Part shown: positions 1-8,889 of the stretch, one piece after another | Layout of the letters: each line of letters starts with the position of its first letter | Position numbering within the stretch: position 1 is the stretch's first letter | NCBI RefSeq assembly: GCF_001531445.1 | Contig: NZ_LQYA01000203.1 | Coordinates: forward strand, 1 to 64,000 | Length of the DNA stretch: 64,000 bases | Direction of reading: 5' to 3' | Origin: Sporosarcina koreensis | GTDB lineage: Bacteria; Bacillota; Bacilli; Bacillales_A; Planococcaceae | Program-made: the position numbers and the translations under genes | The notes under the pieces: generated by a model | The model's input: only the letters and a program-made list of their open reading frames with translations | The model's database searches: none | What the model was told of the DNA's origin: nothing

Positions 1-1449
1 AGCCAGGATACATCGCTTGTTCAACACCGCATTGTCGAGCATCTCGTAGCGCATCACGGCAATCTGTGTGTCGTGGCGGATGACGATCAATCAATCTATA
101 CATGGCGCGGTGCGGATCCCGCTTATTTGTTGAACTTCAAACATGTTTATCCGGACGCGAAATTGCTCAGGATGGAACAGAATTACCGTTCTTCCAAAGA
201 GATTGTCGAAACTGCAGCCAAATTCATTACACGTAATAAGGAAAGATATAGCAAAGAAATGCGGACCGACAACGAGAAAACCGGTCCGATTATTATGAAG
301 CAATTCGAAGATCCGAAACGATTATTGGAATATGTCACTTACGAATTGTTGGATGAGCAAAACTTGGATGAAGTCGCCGTTTTATTCAGAAATAACGCTT
401 CGTCCACGATATATGTCAACGAACTCCATCGAAGGGGAATCCCTTTCTATATGAAAGACGCGGATGATAAATTCTTTTCTCATTGGGTCGTTGAAGATAT
501 TTTGAATTTCATGCGGCTAAGCTTCAATGTGGAACGGAAAGACATCTTAGCGAAAATTATTATGAAAATGAATTTATTCATCTCTAGGGATATGCTCTCC
601 CAGTTCATGAATAAAACGACTTCTGGAAATGTTTTTGAGGCATTCGTTCGAACCGTGCAATTGAAAGGCAGTCAAATTGAAAAGCTGGACAATTGCATTG
701 AAATCTATAACAAAATACCCGATATGCGGCCAGCTCAAATCATTCGGATGATCCGCTATGAGCTGGAATATGAGGAAGCATTGAAAAGCCGGGCTGCAAA
801 ATTCGGCTATCGGATCGACCACCTTCTCGGTATCCTCGATACGCTTGAAGGAATCGCTTCACAGGTGCGGACGATGGTCGATTTCGCGAATCGTTTAAAG
901 GAATTGGAGCAGGCGGTGCAGCAGGCGAAAATCAATCCCCCTGCAAATGCATTGACATTATCAACTTTCCATAGTGCCAAAGGGTTGGAATTCAGGCGTG
1001 TGTTCATGATTGATTTAGTAAAAGGAATCATCCCTTCCGAAGAGGACGAAACTGACCCGATGTTGCTCGAGGAAGCAAGACGTTTGTTCTACGTCGGAAT
1101 GACAAGGGCAAAAGAACGGTTGGAATTGCTTTCGTATCGGGAAGCGAATGGGAAGTCCAAAGAAGATTCAAGATTCTTGAATGAAGTGCGGGGGATATTG
1201 ATGAAGCCAGAAGCACGGAAAACAGAGAAAGTAAAGAAAGCGGACTTGTCGACGTTGCCGGATCCGGATGGCATTAGTGATAGACATGCATTATCCATCG
1301 GGATGCACATCCTGCACCGGGTATTTGGCAAGGGCATCATCAACGGTATCAGTGATGAAGAAATTCGGATCCAATTCGGCGAGACCGAAAAGCGGCTATC
1401 ACTCGAAACGATTCTTTCACGTCGTCTGTTGAAAAAGGTGGAGTTATGA
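1..1449 (+). CDS. UvrD/PcrA-like superfamily 1 DNA helicase, 5' partial
   Basis: C-terminal 482 residues of an ATP-dependent 3'-5' DNA helicase of the UvrD/Rep/PcrA superfamily; the frame is open to the left edge, so the N-terminal half with the Walker A motif lies outside. Visible motifs are DDDQSIYTWRGAD (about residue 26), NYRSS (about 61), TFHSAKGLEF (about 321) and VGMTRAKERL (about 365), the nucleotide- and DNA-contacting motifs of the family. The C-terminus carries a PcrA-like HRVFGKGII segment. It likely acts in DNA repair or recombination; the exact orthologue (for example YjcD) cannot be settled from this part. Its stop overlaps the next gene by 4 bp, which implies translational coupling. 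Confidence 0.9.
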   Translation, partial: SQDTSLVQHRIVEHLVAHHGNLCVVADDDQSIYTWRGADPAYLLNFKHVYPDAKLLRMEQNYRSSKEIVETAAKFITRNKERYSKEMRTDNEKTGPIIMKQFEDPKRLLEYVTYELLDEQNLDEVAVLFRNNASSTIYVNELHRRGIPFYMKDADDKFFSHWVVEDILNFMRLSFNVERKDILAKIIMKMNLFISRDMLSQFMNKTTSGNVFEAFVRTVQLKGSQIEKLDNCIEIYNKIPDMRPAQIIRMIRYELEYEEALKSRAAKFGYRIDHLLGILDTLEGIASQVRTMVDFANRLKELEQAVQQAKINPPANALTLSTFHSAKGLEFRRVFMIDLVKGIIPSEEDETDPMLLEEARRLFYVGMTRAKERLELLSYREANGKSKEDSRFLNEVRGILMKPEARKTEKVKKADLSTLPDPDGISDRHALSIGMHILHRVFGKGIINGISDEEIRIQFGETEKRLSLETILSRRLLKKVEL

Positions 1450-1823
1450 AGCAAGCCATCTTTGTCGGGATCGCTGGGGCGCTTGGTGCCATTTGCCGTG
1501 TAGGAATCGGAAGGCTGTTTGAAGGGACGTCTGGGTTTCCGTTTGGGACATTGACTGCGAATTTAGCCGGAACATTTTTTCTCTGCCTTCTCAGTGCAGG
1601 CGTCATTCAACGGCTTATAGCTGATAAACAGCTTCAAACTGCAGTCACAACAGGATTTTTAGGCTCTTTTACAACGTTTTCCGCGTTCAGCATAGAGACG
1701 GTGAATCTATTTCAAAACGGGCAAATAATGCTCGCTATCCTTTACTTTGCAATTAGCATCACTGGAGGTCTGGTGATCGGCCGATTCGGCTATCAAATTG
1801 GCCATAGGATGGTGAAGGCATGA
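1446..1823 (+). CDS. crcB1: Fluoride channel subunit FluC/CrcB, first copy
   Basis: A 125-residue, four-helix membrane protein of the CrcB/FluC family, which exports fluoride as a dual-topology dimer. The family segment GSFTTFSAFSIE is present at about residues 77-88, and the N-terminal GALGAICRVGIGRLF segment matches the first helix. The start ATG overlaps the helicase stop by 4 bp and has an AAGGTGG ribosome binding site. It overlaps the second copy by 4 bp, so the two are probably made together as an obligate heterodimer, as is known for paired FluC genes in many Bacillales. No fluoride riboswitch is visible upstream because the helicase gene fills that space. Confidence 0.93.
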   Translation: MKQAIFVGIAGALGAICRVGIGRLFEGTSGFPFGTLTANLAGTFFLCLLSAGVIQRLIADKQLQTAVTTGFLGSFTTFSAFSIETVNLFQNGQIMLAILYFAISITGGLVIGRFGYQIGHRMVKA

Positions 1824-2179
1824 CAGTAGCGGAAGTGGTTGTCATCGGATTAGGGGGCTTCATCGGGGCAATTGTCCGTTTTTTCATCTCCGCACGGATG
1901 AATAAAGAGGAAGGCGTGCCACTCGGGACAATGACCGCCAATTTGACAGGGGCTTTGCTCATTGGTTTCCTAATTGGACTGGATTTGCCAACGCTATGGA
2001 CGGTCTTTCTTGTGTCCGGCATATTAGGTTCGCTTACGACATTTTCGACGTTGATGAAAGAGTTGCTTCAGTTATGGGGAAGTGGCAGGAGAAAGGAATC
2101 GTTGCTATATAGCCTATTGACTTTCGTTTTAGGAGTCATTTTGGCTTTCGCGGGTTATGTTATCGGTCAATTATGCTAA
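1820..2179 (+). CDS. crcB2: Fluoride channel subunit FluC/CrcB, second copy
   Basis: A 119-residue membrane protein paralogous to the preceding gene, with the same GSLTTFSTLMKE motif at about residue 70 and four predicted membrane helices. Paired FluC subunits usually adopt opposite membrane orientations and form one fluoride channel. Start and stop of the pair overlap by ATGA, supporting coupled translation. No terminator is obvious directly after the stop; the catalase begins 73 bp downstream with its own ribosome binding site. Confidence 0.93.
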   Translation: MTVAEVVVIGLGGFIGAIVRFFISARMNKEEGVPLGTMTANLTGALLIGFLIGLDLPTLWTVFLVSGILGSLTTFSTLMKELLQLWGSGRRKESLLYSLLTFVLGVILAFAGYVIGQLC

Positions 2180-2252
2180 TTTGCTGTTTGTTTGGGGAAT
2201 CTCTTGGCGGGAATAGAGTAGGAGACTACTGAAACCGAATGGAGGAAATGAA

Positions 2253-4319
2253 ATGGATAAAAACCATTCCGTAGATGCGAACAGCAAACATGAACAATTG
2301 GAACATTATCGCACACTCGACAAAGGAAAGAAATTGACGACGAATCAAGGACTGAAAGTTTCGGAGGATGAACATTCATTAAAAGCCGGATATCGGGGAC
2401 CGACCCTAATGGAAGACTTCCATTTCCGTGAGAAGATGACTCATTTTGACCATGAGCGGATTCCCGAGCGAGTCGTTCATGCAAGAGGATACGCGGCACA
2501 TGGGGAATTCGAATTGTATGAGTCGATGAAAAAGTATACGAAGGCGGCTTTCTTACAGGAAGCAGGATCGAAGACCCCAGTTTTCACACGGTTTTCTACA
2601 GTGGCAGGAAGTCGCGGATCTGGGGAAACGGTGCGGGACGTTCGTGGTTTTGCCGTGAAGTTTTATACGGAAGAAGGGAACTACGACCTTGTCGGGAATA
2701 ACATCCCTGTGTTCTTCATCCAGGATGCCATCAAATTTCCGGATCTTATTCATGCTGTCAAACCTGAGCCGCATAATGAAATGCCGCAAGCCGCTTCTGC
2801 GCACGATACATTTTGGGATTTCGTTGCAAACAATCAGGAATCCGCACATATGATCATGTGGCATATGTCCGACCGAACGATTCCGCGAAGCTTCCGGATG
2901 ATGGAAGGCTTTGGCGTGCATACGTTCCGTTTCATCAATGAAGAGGGAATTGCACACTTTGTGAAATTCCATTGGAAACCGAAACTTGGGGTGCACTCAT
3001 TAGTTTGGGATGAAGCCCAGAAGATTAACGGTAAAGATCCCGATTTCCATCGGAGGGACTTATACGAAGCGATCGAAAACGGGGATTTTGTCGAATTTGA
3101 ATTAGGTGTTCAGATGATTGAAGAGAAAGACGAGTTCATGTTCGACTTTGATATTTTAGATCCGACGAAGATATGGCCGGAAGAGCAAGTGCCTGTTAAA
3201 CTCATTGGTAAGATGACGTTGAACAGGAATGTGGACAATGTATTTGCGGAAACCGAGCAAGTCGCATTCCATCCGGGCAATGTCGTACCGGGCATCGATT
3301 TCACGAACGATCCTTTATTGCAAGGACGATTGTTTTCGTATACGGATACACAGCTGATCAGATTGGGCGGGCCGAATTTCCACGAACTCCCGATCAATCG
3401 TCCTGTATGTCCATTCCACAATAACCAACGGGACGGATACGGCAGGCAGACGATCAATGTCGGACAAGTGAGCTACCATAAAAATTCGTTAGCGGACAAT
3501 ACACCTTCAGTTTCATCAGATGTGGAAGGCGGCTATGCCCACTATCAAGAAAAAGTTGAAGGGCGAAAGATACAGGCACGCAGCGAATCATTCGCGGACC
3601 ATTTTTCACAGGCGAAACTTTTCTGGAACAGTATGTCGATAACTGAGAAGAAGCATATTGTCGATGCCTTCAGTTTTGAAGTCGGCAAGGTGAAAAGCAT
3701 AAGTGTCAGACAGCAAGTCGTAGATATGTTTGCCAATGTGGATGTCGGGCTGGCAACAGCGGTTGCTGAAGCTGTCGGAGTTGAATTTCCAACGGAAGCC
3801 AGTGAATCACCAGTCACGGAATCATCCCCTGCCTTGAGTCAACTGACGACTGCCCAGCTTCCGGACACCCGCAGAGTGGCAATCCTGATCGGAAGCGGAT
3901 TTGATGGGGAAGAGGTGGAATCGTTTGTCTCTTCATGTTTGAATGCGGGAATGATTGTCGACCTCGTCGGAGAAAAATTTGGTGTCCGGTACGGTGAAAA
4001 TGATTTGGCGGTTGAAATCGATGAAACCTTTTTGACTGTCCACCCGACGTTATACGACGCGCTTTATGTAGTTGGTGGAGAAGCAGACAATAAGAAGAAG
4101 TTCACGATGGATATAGCCGATTTTATCAATGAAGCTTTTAAGCATTACAAGACGATCGGCATCGCCTCCACAGGAAAAGAATTTTTCGAGGCGTCTAATG
4201 CGGAAATAGGGCCAGGCATCATTACGGGCGATGAGAACGGCGCAATTGCAGATCGCTTTGTGAATGCTGTTGCAGCACATCGTCATTGGAACCGAAAAGT
4301 ATATGGTTGGGAAGAATAA
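2253..4319 (+). CDS. katE: Large-subunit monofunctional haem catalase (HPII type)
   Basis: A 688-residue clade-2 catalase that dismutates hydrogen peroxide in the cytoplasm; the length fits large-subunit enzymes (about 680-750), not small-subunit ones (about 480). The distal-side histidine lies in RVVHARGYAAHG (about residue 77), the conserved asparagine in NNIPVFFIQD (about 150), and the proximal haem tyrosine in FSYTDTQ (about 362). Residues from about 535 onward form the flavodoxin/DJ-1-like C-terminal domain typical of this clade. The ATG has a GGAGGAAATGAA leader. It is a single-gene unit ended by a strong terminator. No PerR or sigma-B site was confidently recognised. Confidence 0.95.
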   Translation: MDKNHSVDANSKHEQLEHYRTLDKGKKLTTNQGLKVSEDEHSLKAGYRGPTLMEDFHFREKMTHFDHERIPERVVHARGYAAHGEFELYESMKKYTKAAFLQEAGSKTPVFTRFSTVAGSRGSGETVRDVRGFAVKFYTEEGNYDLVGNNIPVFFIQDAIKFPDLIHAVKPEPHNEMPQAASAHDTFWDFVANNQESAHMIMWHMSDRTIPRSFRMMEGFGVHTFRFINEEGIAHFVKFHWKPKLGVHSLVWDEAQKINGKDPDFHRRDLYEAIENGDFVEFELGVQMIEEKDEFMFDFDILDPTKIWPEEQVPVKLIGKMTLNRNVDNVFAETEQVAFHPGNVVPGIDFTNDPLLQGRLFSYTDTQLIRLGGPNFHELPINRPVCPFHNNQRDGYGRQTINVGQVSYHKNSLADNTPSVSSDVEGGYAHYQEKVEGRKIQARSESFADHFSQAKLFWNSMSITEKKHIVDAFSFEVGKVKSISVRQQVVDMFANVDVGLATAVAEAVGVEFPTEASESPVTESSPALSQLTTAQLPDTRRVAILIGSGFDGEEVESFVSSCLNAGMIVDLVGEKFGVRYGENDLAVEIDETFLTVHPTLYDALYVVGGEADNKKKFTMDIADFINEAFKHYKTIGIASTGKEFFEASNAEIGPGIITGDENGAIADRFVNAVAAHRHWNRKVYGWEE

Positions 4320-4328
4320 ATTATCAAT

Positions 4329-4369
4329 CTGTCATACCTGTGTAAGCGAACAGGTATGGCAGTTTTTTG
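4329..4369 (+). terminator. Rho-independent terminator of katE
   Basis: An 11-bp stem (GTCATACCTGT at 4331-4341 with ACAGGTATGGC at 4350-4360) is followed by a run of T at 4363-4368, immediately after the catalase stop codon. Confidence 0.85.
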
Positions 4370-4465
4370 ATTTGCTGTTTAAAATCGGCGGAAAGACTGT
4401 TGACTTATTCTGATAGGCTGGTAATATACTAACATAATCATTAAACATTACTAACAAAATACGTA

Positions 4466-4672
4466 ACGGAGAGTCGACTTAGTAATCCTGTTGTGGGCAG
4501 CAAAAAGAGACTGAATGGACAATGCAAATTCAGGCAGCAACAGGCATGAAGTACACCGACGTTTTTCTCCGGTTGAAATGAAGTGGACGACGGGTTTTCC
4601 TGTCGTCAATCAGGGTGGTATCGCGGAGAGCTCCTTCGTCCCTTATCCAAGGGATAGAAGGGGTTTTTTGTG
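4466..4672 (+). promoter_or_regulatory. T-box riboswitch, Tyr (UAC) specifier, controlling the NhaC-family transporter
   Basis: The leader of the next gene has the hallmarks of a T-box. A loop-E-like AGTAAT (4481-4486) faces CATGAA (4545-4550) across a closed stem CCTGTTG (4487-4493)/CAACAGG (4538-4544). Directly after GAA comes the triplet UAC at 4552-4554, a tyrosine codon, in the specifier position. The T-box sequence AGGGTGGTATCGCGG is at 4612-4626. A terminator hairpin ending in six T follows at about 4632-4668. Uncharged tRNA-Tyr should stabilise the antiterminator, so the gene is expected to be induced by tyrosine limitation. The motif is seen directly; the amino-acid assignment is inferred from the specifier position. 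Confidence 0.9.
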
Positions 4673-4701
4673 TTTATGATAAATAGTAGGAGGAGTTCTT
4701 T

Positions 4702-6081
4702 ATGTTTCAAATAAAAGCGATTCATTCGCCAGCGTTTTGGGAGTCAGTTCTGCTTGTCTTCGGTATCGTGGCGATGATTAGTGTCAGTATAATAAAATTC
4801 GAGGCGGTCCCTCATTTACCGATCCTGTTTTCAATTCTTTTGTTGATCGGGTACGGCCTTCTGAAAAGGATCCCTTTCAAAAAACTCGAAAAGGGATTGG
4901 TCGAAGGGGCGGGCGCGGGTATGGCGGCAGTCTTCCTCTTCTTCTTTATCGGCATTCTCATTAGCAGCTGGATGATGAGTGGGACAATTCCTTCATTAAT
5001 TTACGCAGGCTTTCATTTGATTACTCCGACTTTCTTTTTTGCGATTGTCTTCGCCGTAACGGCTATCGTTGGTGTCTCGATCGGAAGCTCCCTCACAACT
5101 GTGGCGACCGTAGGTGTGGCGTTCATTGGCATGGCCAGTGTGCTTGAGCTATCCCTTCCGATTGCAGCGGGTGCTATCGTTTCGGGTGCATTTTTTGGCG
5201 ATAAAATGTCGCCGTTGTCGGATACGACGAATCTTGCATCCTCAATCGTGGGGGTCGATCTGTTCGAGCATATCCGCAATATGGGGTGGACTACGATTCC
5301 TGCATTCGTCTTGTCATTTGTTTTGTTTGGCGCATTATCGCCGGATGTGACAATCGGGAAGTTCGATAAGATTGCACTGTTTCAAGAAACGTTGCTGGAT
5401 ACGGGAATGATCCATTGGTATACGGTCATTCCACTGGTCGCCCTATTTGTCTTGACGATTGCAAAGGTGCCCGCTCTTCTTACATTGGCAATCAGCTCAG
5501 CAGTGGCGGTTCTCCTTTCATTTCTCCATCAAAGCATTGGATTTTCGAAAGTGTTAGGGGTTTTGTTTAGCGGGTATGTCTCCACGACTGGTGTAGAGGA
5601 CATTGATGCTTTGCTGACGCGTGGCGGTATGGAAAGTATGATGTTCACAGTCGCTTTAGTGCTATTGGCGCTCAGCATGGGTGGATTGCTGTTTACCTTA
5701 GGAATTGTCCAAAGTTTGCTGGCGCAGATTGAAATGCTTTTGAAGAAAGTATCGTCGGTCATTATGGCTTCAGCAATGACAGCGATTGGCATAAACGTTT
5801 TGATCGGTGAACAATATTTATCGATTTTATTGACAGGGCAAGCGTTCCAAACACAATACGAGAAAGTTGGCCTGGCGAATAAAAACCTGAGCCGTGTCAT
5901 GGAAGATGCAGGAACCGTTGTAAATCCGCTCATTCCGTGGAGTGTATGCGGCATTTTCATTACGAACGTATTGGGCGTTTCGACGATCGACTATTTGCCG
6001 TTCGCATTCTTTTGCCTGTTATCTCCTATTTTGACGATTCTGTTCGGATATGTGGGCAAGACGTTGACACGCACGACTTGA
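4702..6081 (+). CDS. NhaC-family Na+/H+ antiporter-like transporter, T-box controlled (probable tyrosine transporter)
   Basis: A 459-residue polytopic membrane protein with about 11-12 hydrophobic segments, of the NhaC family (YheL-like). The ATG is preceded by AGGAGGAG. Family members are often annotated as Na+/H+ or malate/lactate antiporters, but control by a tyrosine-type T-box suggests that this one imports tyrosine or a related amino acid in symport or antiport with cations. The region around residues 110-180 is rich in Gly, Ser and Thr (GVSIGSSLTTVATVG, GAFFGDKMSPLSDTTNLA), as is typical of the ion-translocating part. It forms a single-gene unit between the T-box and a terminator. Confidence 0.85.
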   Translation: MFQIKAIHSPAFWESVLLVFGIVAMISVSIIKFEAVPHLPILFSILLLIGYGLLKRIPFKKLEKGLVEGAGAGMAAVFLFFFIGILISSWMMSGTIPSLIYAGFHLITPTFFFAIVFAVTAIVGVSIGSSLTTVATVGVAFIGMASVLELSLPIAAGAIVSGAFFGDKMSPLSDTTNLASSIVGVDLFEHIRNMGWTTIPAFVLSFVLFGALSPDVTIGKFDKIALFQETLLDTGMIHWYTVIPLVALFVLTIAKVPALLTLAISSAVAVLLSFLHQSIGFSKVLGVLFSGYVSTTGVEDIDALLTRGGMESMMFTVALVLLALSMGGLLFTLGIVQSLLAQIEMLLKKVSSVIMASAMTAIGINVLIGEQYLSILLTGQAFQTQYEKVGLANKNLSRVMEDAGTVVNPLIPWSVCGIFITNVLGVSTIDYLPFAFFCLLSPILTILFGYVGKTLTRTT

Positions 6082-6090
6082 GAAAGAGAA

Positions 6091-6119
6091 ACACCGAGGA
6101 CCGGTCTCCTCGGTGTTTT
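6091..6119. terminator. Bidirectional terminator between convergent genes
   Basis: The inverted repeat ACACCGAGGA (6091-6100)/TCCTCGGTGT (6107-6116) is followed by T on the plus strand and preceded by an A-rich stretch. It can end transcription of the transporter and of the convergent bpsB. Confidence 0.8.
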
Positions 6120-6120
6120 G

Positions 6121-6654
6121 TCATTTATTCAACTGAAATTCTTCGGTGTAATTCGTAGCATTCCGAAGTGCTTGTTCCTCTGCCGGAATCCGAACAGTCA
6201 TCATCCAAATATTGAGGACTGAAAAGAGGAATGCGGTGAAAATAGCATTGAATAATAACGGGAGTACGAGCAGCTCTGTTGCGACAATAATATAATTCGG
6301 GTGACGAAGCCATTTGTATGGACCTTTTCGGACGACTTGTGCATTTGGAAGGACAATAATTTTCGTGTTCCAAAACTTTCCTAAGGAAGCTAGACACCAA
6401 ATCCGCAAAATTTGTGCAGCCAAAAAGATCCCTAACCAGATCGGCCATATGGAGGAAAGCGTTCGATGAAAAAATAAAATTTCCGTAATGAGCGCAATGA
6501 AAAAGAACACATGCATGGCAACCATATATGGATAATGGGATGCGCCTGCTTCAAAAGCACCTTGGCTTTTCATCCATTTTTCGTTTCGCTTTGCGATCAT
6601 TAATTCGATGATCCGCTGTAATACGACGATGGAAAGGACAATGCCGATGATCAT
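6121..6654 (-). CDS. bpsB: Isoprenylcysteine carboxyl methyltransferase family protein, alkylpyrone methyltransferase BpsB
   Basis: A 177-residue membrane methyltransferase of the ICMT family (YpbQ-like). The family motif RKGPYKWLRHPNYI lies about two thirds along, where the S-adenosylmethionine-binding part is expected, and several hydrophobic helices flank it. In Bacillus subtilis the equivalent gene follows the type III polyketide synthase and O-methylates its alkylpyrone products; the same order here supports that role. The ATG at 6654 is chosen because TGAGG lies 8 nt upstream; a GTG nine bases earlier would overlap that site. The gene begins just after the bpsA stop, so the two are coupled. 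Confidence 0.85.
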   Translation of the reverse strand: MIIGIVLSIVVLQRIIELMIAKRNEKWMKSQGAFEAGASHYPYMVAMHVFFFIALITEILFFHRTLSSIWPIWLGIFLAAQILRIWCLASLGKFWNTKIIVLPNAQVVRKGPYKWLRHPNYIIVATELLVLPLLFNAIFTAFLFSVLNIWMMTVRIPAEEQALRNATNYTEEFQLNK

Positions 6655-6664
6655 TTCTGACACC

Positions 6665-7744
6665 TCAATCCCATTTCAGCAATAGCAATTCACCGCAAAA
6701 TCCTGGCCCAAGCGCAGCCATCAATCCGTAATCGCCAGTGGATAGTTCCATCTCCATGAATTGCTTGAGAACATATAACACAGTCGGGGAGGACATATTG
6801 CCGTGATTCCGCAGCACATCTCTCGAAATATCGGTTTTCGAACTGTCGAAACCTAGTGAATCCTCATACGCCGTCAATACTTTTTTACCGCCAGGATGGG
6901 CAACAAAATGGGTGATATCGTCTTTGCTCAGATTATAGGAATCGAGGAATTCATGCACGAACGGACCAAGCCAATTGGTAATAATCGATGGGATGCTTTT
7001 CGAAAAGATGACATGTAGCCCGTTGTTTTTAATATTCCACCCCATGACATCCTCGGAGTCGGGCATCCATTTTGACGTCGTGCCGATGATGGATGGGACA
7101 GTGGTGTTCGTTGTAATTTCAGATTGGTCACCTGCAATGAGCGCGCAAGCGACACCATCGGAGAACAAGGACACTCCAACGAGATTGCTTTTCGAGTAAT
7201 CATCCTTTTGGAATGTCAAACTGCAAAGCTCGATGGATAGCACTAACACATTAGCTTTTGGGAAGGCTTTGCAATATTCGAATGCGCGGCTCACTCCCGC
7301 CGCCCCGCCAGCGCAGCCTAATCCCCATATCGGAATCCGCTTCACATCATCGCGGAAAGGAAGCCTATTCATGATGCGGGCTTCTATGCTTGGCGTAGCA
7401 ATGCCAGAGCTTGAGATGAAGAAAATGGCGTCGATCTCAGAAGGATCGACTGCGTCGGTCAACGTGCTGGATTGCTGCAAGCATGCTTGTACAGCTTGCA
7501 CGCCAAAATCGATGGCATGCCGAATGTATAAGTCATTCCGCTCTTCAAAATCATGCGGTTGGCCATACCACTCGAGTGGCATGCAAACATCCCGCTTTTC
7601 AATATCGCCGTTTTGAAAGACTTTCAAAAGCCGTTCGATATCTTTGAACTTACGGCTGAAAAGCGAGCGGGTCAATTCAACTGCTTCCGCTTGCTTCACC
7701 TCATAGGGCGGCAGGACGGTGCTAACGGAAAGGATTTTTGGCAT
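6665..7744 (-). CDS. bpsA: Type III polyketide synthase (chalcone/stilbene synthase family)
   Basis: A 359-residue ketosynthase-like enzyme that extends fatty acyl-CoA starters with malonyl-CoA, giving alkylpyrones. The Cys-His-Asn triad is visible: Cys144 in GLGCAGG, His283 in VAHPGG and Asn316 in HGNMSSP. Length and motifs fit the family. The ATG has a strong GGAGG. It is the first gene of a two-gene operon with the ICMT-family methyltransferase, the same arrangement as Bacillus subtilis bpsA-bpsB. The product is probably a membrane-associated methylated polyketide, an inference from the family. Confidence 0.93.
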   Translation of the reverse strand: MPKILSVSTVLPPYEVKQAEAVELTRSLFSRKFKDIERLLKVFQNGDIEKRDVCMPLEWYGQPHDFEERNDLYIRHAIDFGVQAVQACLQQSSTLTDAVDPSEIDAIFFISSSGIATPSIEARIMNRLPFRDDVKRIPIWGLGCAGGAAGVSRAFEYCKAFPKANVLVLSIELCSLTFQKDDYSKSNLVGVSLFSDGVACALIAGDQSEITTNTTVPSIIGTTSKWMPDSEDVMGWNIKNNGLHVIFSKSIPSIITNWLGPFVHEFLDSYNLSKDDITHFVAHPGGKKVLTAYEDSLGFDSSKTDISRDVLRNHGNMSSPTVLYVLKQFMEMELSTGDYGLMAALGPGFCGELLLLKWD

Positions 7745-7873
7745 AGATAGACCTCCGATTAGTTTATCATTCTGTTACCTTTGCAAACAGTTCCTAAACA
7801 TCGTTGAATTGTCTTTGGATGAAAAATGGCAGGTGGAATTATAGTAGTTTATGAAGAGTAGGAATCGAATATG

Positions 7874-7897
7874 AAAGCCCGGCAAAAGAGCGGGCTT
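7874..7897 (-). terminator. Probable terminator of the YaiI/YqxD-family gene
   Basis: AGCCCG (7876-7881)/CGGGCT (7891-7896) forms a stem directly at the end of the minus-strand gene, but the following T tract is short, so efficiency is uncertain. Confidence 0.45.
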
Positions 7898-8346
7898 CAA
7901 TCGGTTGGAGAAAGTAGTAGTTTGCATAAATGACGGAACTTCTCTTTAAACTTTTCATTGCTTTCTTTCGAGCGTTTTTTAGGACCGCGAAGACGCCCGC
8001 CCGCCATTCTGATTTTCTGTGCGGCATGTCTTGCGAATAAAAGCTGATCAATATTTTCATTTGTGTACAGTCTGCCGTTCTGATCAATCGGATGTCCTTG
8101 CTTCGCCAGGACCATGGCGGCTAGTCCATAATCCTGCGTTACGACGATATCCCCTTTTTGAACTTTATTGACAAGAACGAAATCGACAGCATCAGCACCT
8201 TTGGAAACGATGATCGTCTCCGCCCCTTCACGATGCATTTCATGGGCTGTATCGCAAATGAGCGTGCAGGGCAGATTGAATTGCTTTGCGATGGAAATCG
8301 TTTCATTGACGACTGGACAGCCATCTGCATCCACAAAAATCATCAT
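7897..8346 (-). CDS. YaiI/YqxD family protein (UPF0178, DUF188)
   Basis: A 149-residue protein with the family N-terminus FVDADGCPV, a PIN-like nuclease signature with early aspartates, plus VTQDYGLAAM and a basic GGRLRGPKKR segment. The family is widespread and conserved, but its biochemical role is unestablished; a nuclease activity is only suggested by the fold. It is a single gene transcribed divergently from the next small gene. Confidence 0.88.
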   Translation of the reverse strand: MMIFVDADGCPVVNETISIAKQFNLPCTLICDTAHEMHREGAETIIVSKGADAVDFVLVNKVQKGDIVVTQDYGLAAMVLAKQGHPIDQNGRLYTNENIDQLLFARHAAQKIRMAGGRLRGPKKRSKESNEKFKEKFRHLCKLLLSPTD

Positions 8347-8500
8347 GATTGTCTTGACCTCTTTTCAATTGGAGTATGAAAGCGATTTTCTATCATCATA
8401 CTATACATGAATCGATGCCTCACTATATCATATTCATTCGTTTTGTTTTCATTCAAAAAGGGTATGTGAGTGTAAATGTGGATAAAGGAGCGGGGTAGGC

Positions 8501-8734
8501 ATGAAAAAGGAAGAAGAAGGAAAGATGACAATCGAGGAGTCTGAACGATACGGCCGAGCGATAAACGCGCGGAATGCGGCTGTTGATAGGAATCAAGTAT
8601 ATGAAGAGGAAGCAATCATACCAGCCGATCAACTTCCACCTCCATTGAGCGAGGATGAAATCAAAAAACGTGTCGGTGAAACGAACTATAAGTATGCAAA
8701 TGGCGATAACGTCATTAACTCCATAAATAGTTAA
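8501..8734 (+). CDS. Small hypothetical protein, 77 aa
   Basis: A highly charged, hydrophilic 77-residue protein with no membrane segment or cysteine and a proline-rich LPPPLSEDEIKKR stretch in the middle. The AAAGGAGCGGGG ribosome binding site upstream of the ATG and the strong terminator right after the stop support a real gene. I do not recognise a family. It is divergent from the UPF0178 gene and convergent with the DUF4097 gene. Confidence 0.7.
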   Translation: MKKEEEGKMTIEESERYGRAINARNAAVDRNQVYEEEAIIPADQLPPPLSEDEIKKRVGETNYKYANGDNVINSINS

Positions 8735-8762
8735 AGAGGGCGGAGAAACGCCCTCTTTTTGT
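8735..8762 (+). terminator. Terminator of the 77-aa gene
   Basis: AGAGGGCG (8735-8742)/CGCCCTCT (8749-8756), a 6-nt loop and a T tract. It lies immediately before a 20-21 bp periodic repeat array. Confidence 0.85.
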
Positions 8763-8780
8763 GTCTTTTAGCAGATATCA

Positions 8781-8858
8781 GATATCGATTGAATTTATAT
8801 CGATATCTATTGAATATGAGAGTTATCTATCGAATAGCTGGAGTTATCGATTGAATCC
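8781..8858. repeat. Phased intergenic repeat array A (four units, 20-21 bp period)
   Basis: Four degenerate copies of a 12-bp core TATC(G/T)AT(T/C)GAAT start at 8783, 8804, 8824 and 8845, spacings of 21, 20 and 21 bp. The array fills the space between a terminator and the 3' end of the convergent DUF4097 gene. Core sequence differs from the other arrays in the window, but the period is the same. Confidence 0.7.
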
Positions 8859-8889
8859 GTTCATTTATCACCAAAAAGGGACTTATGAA

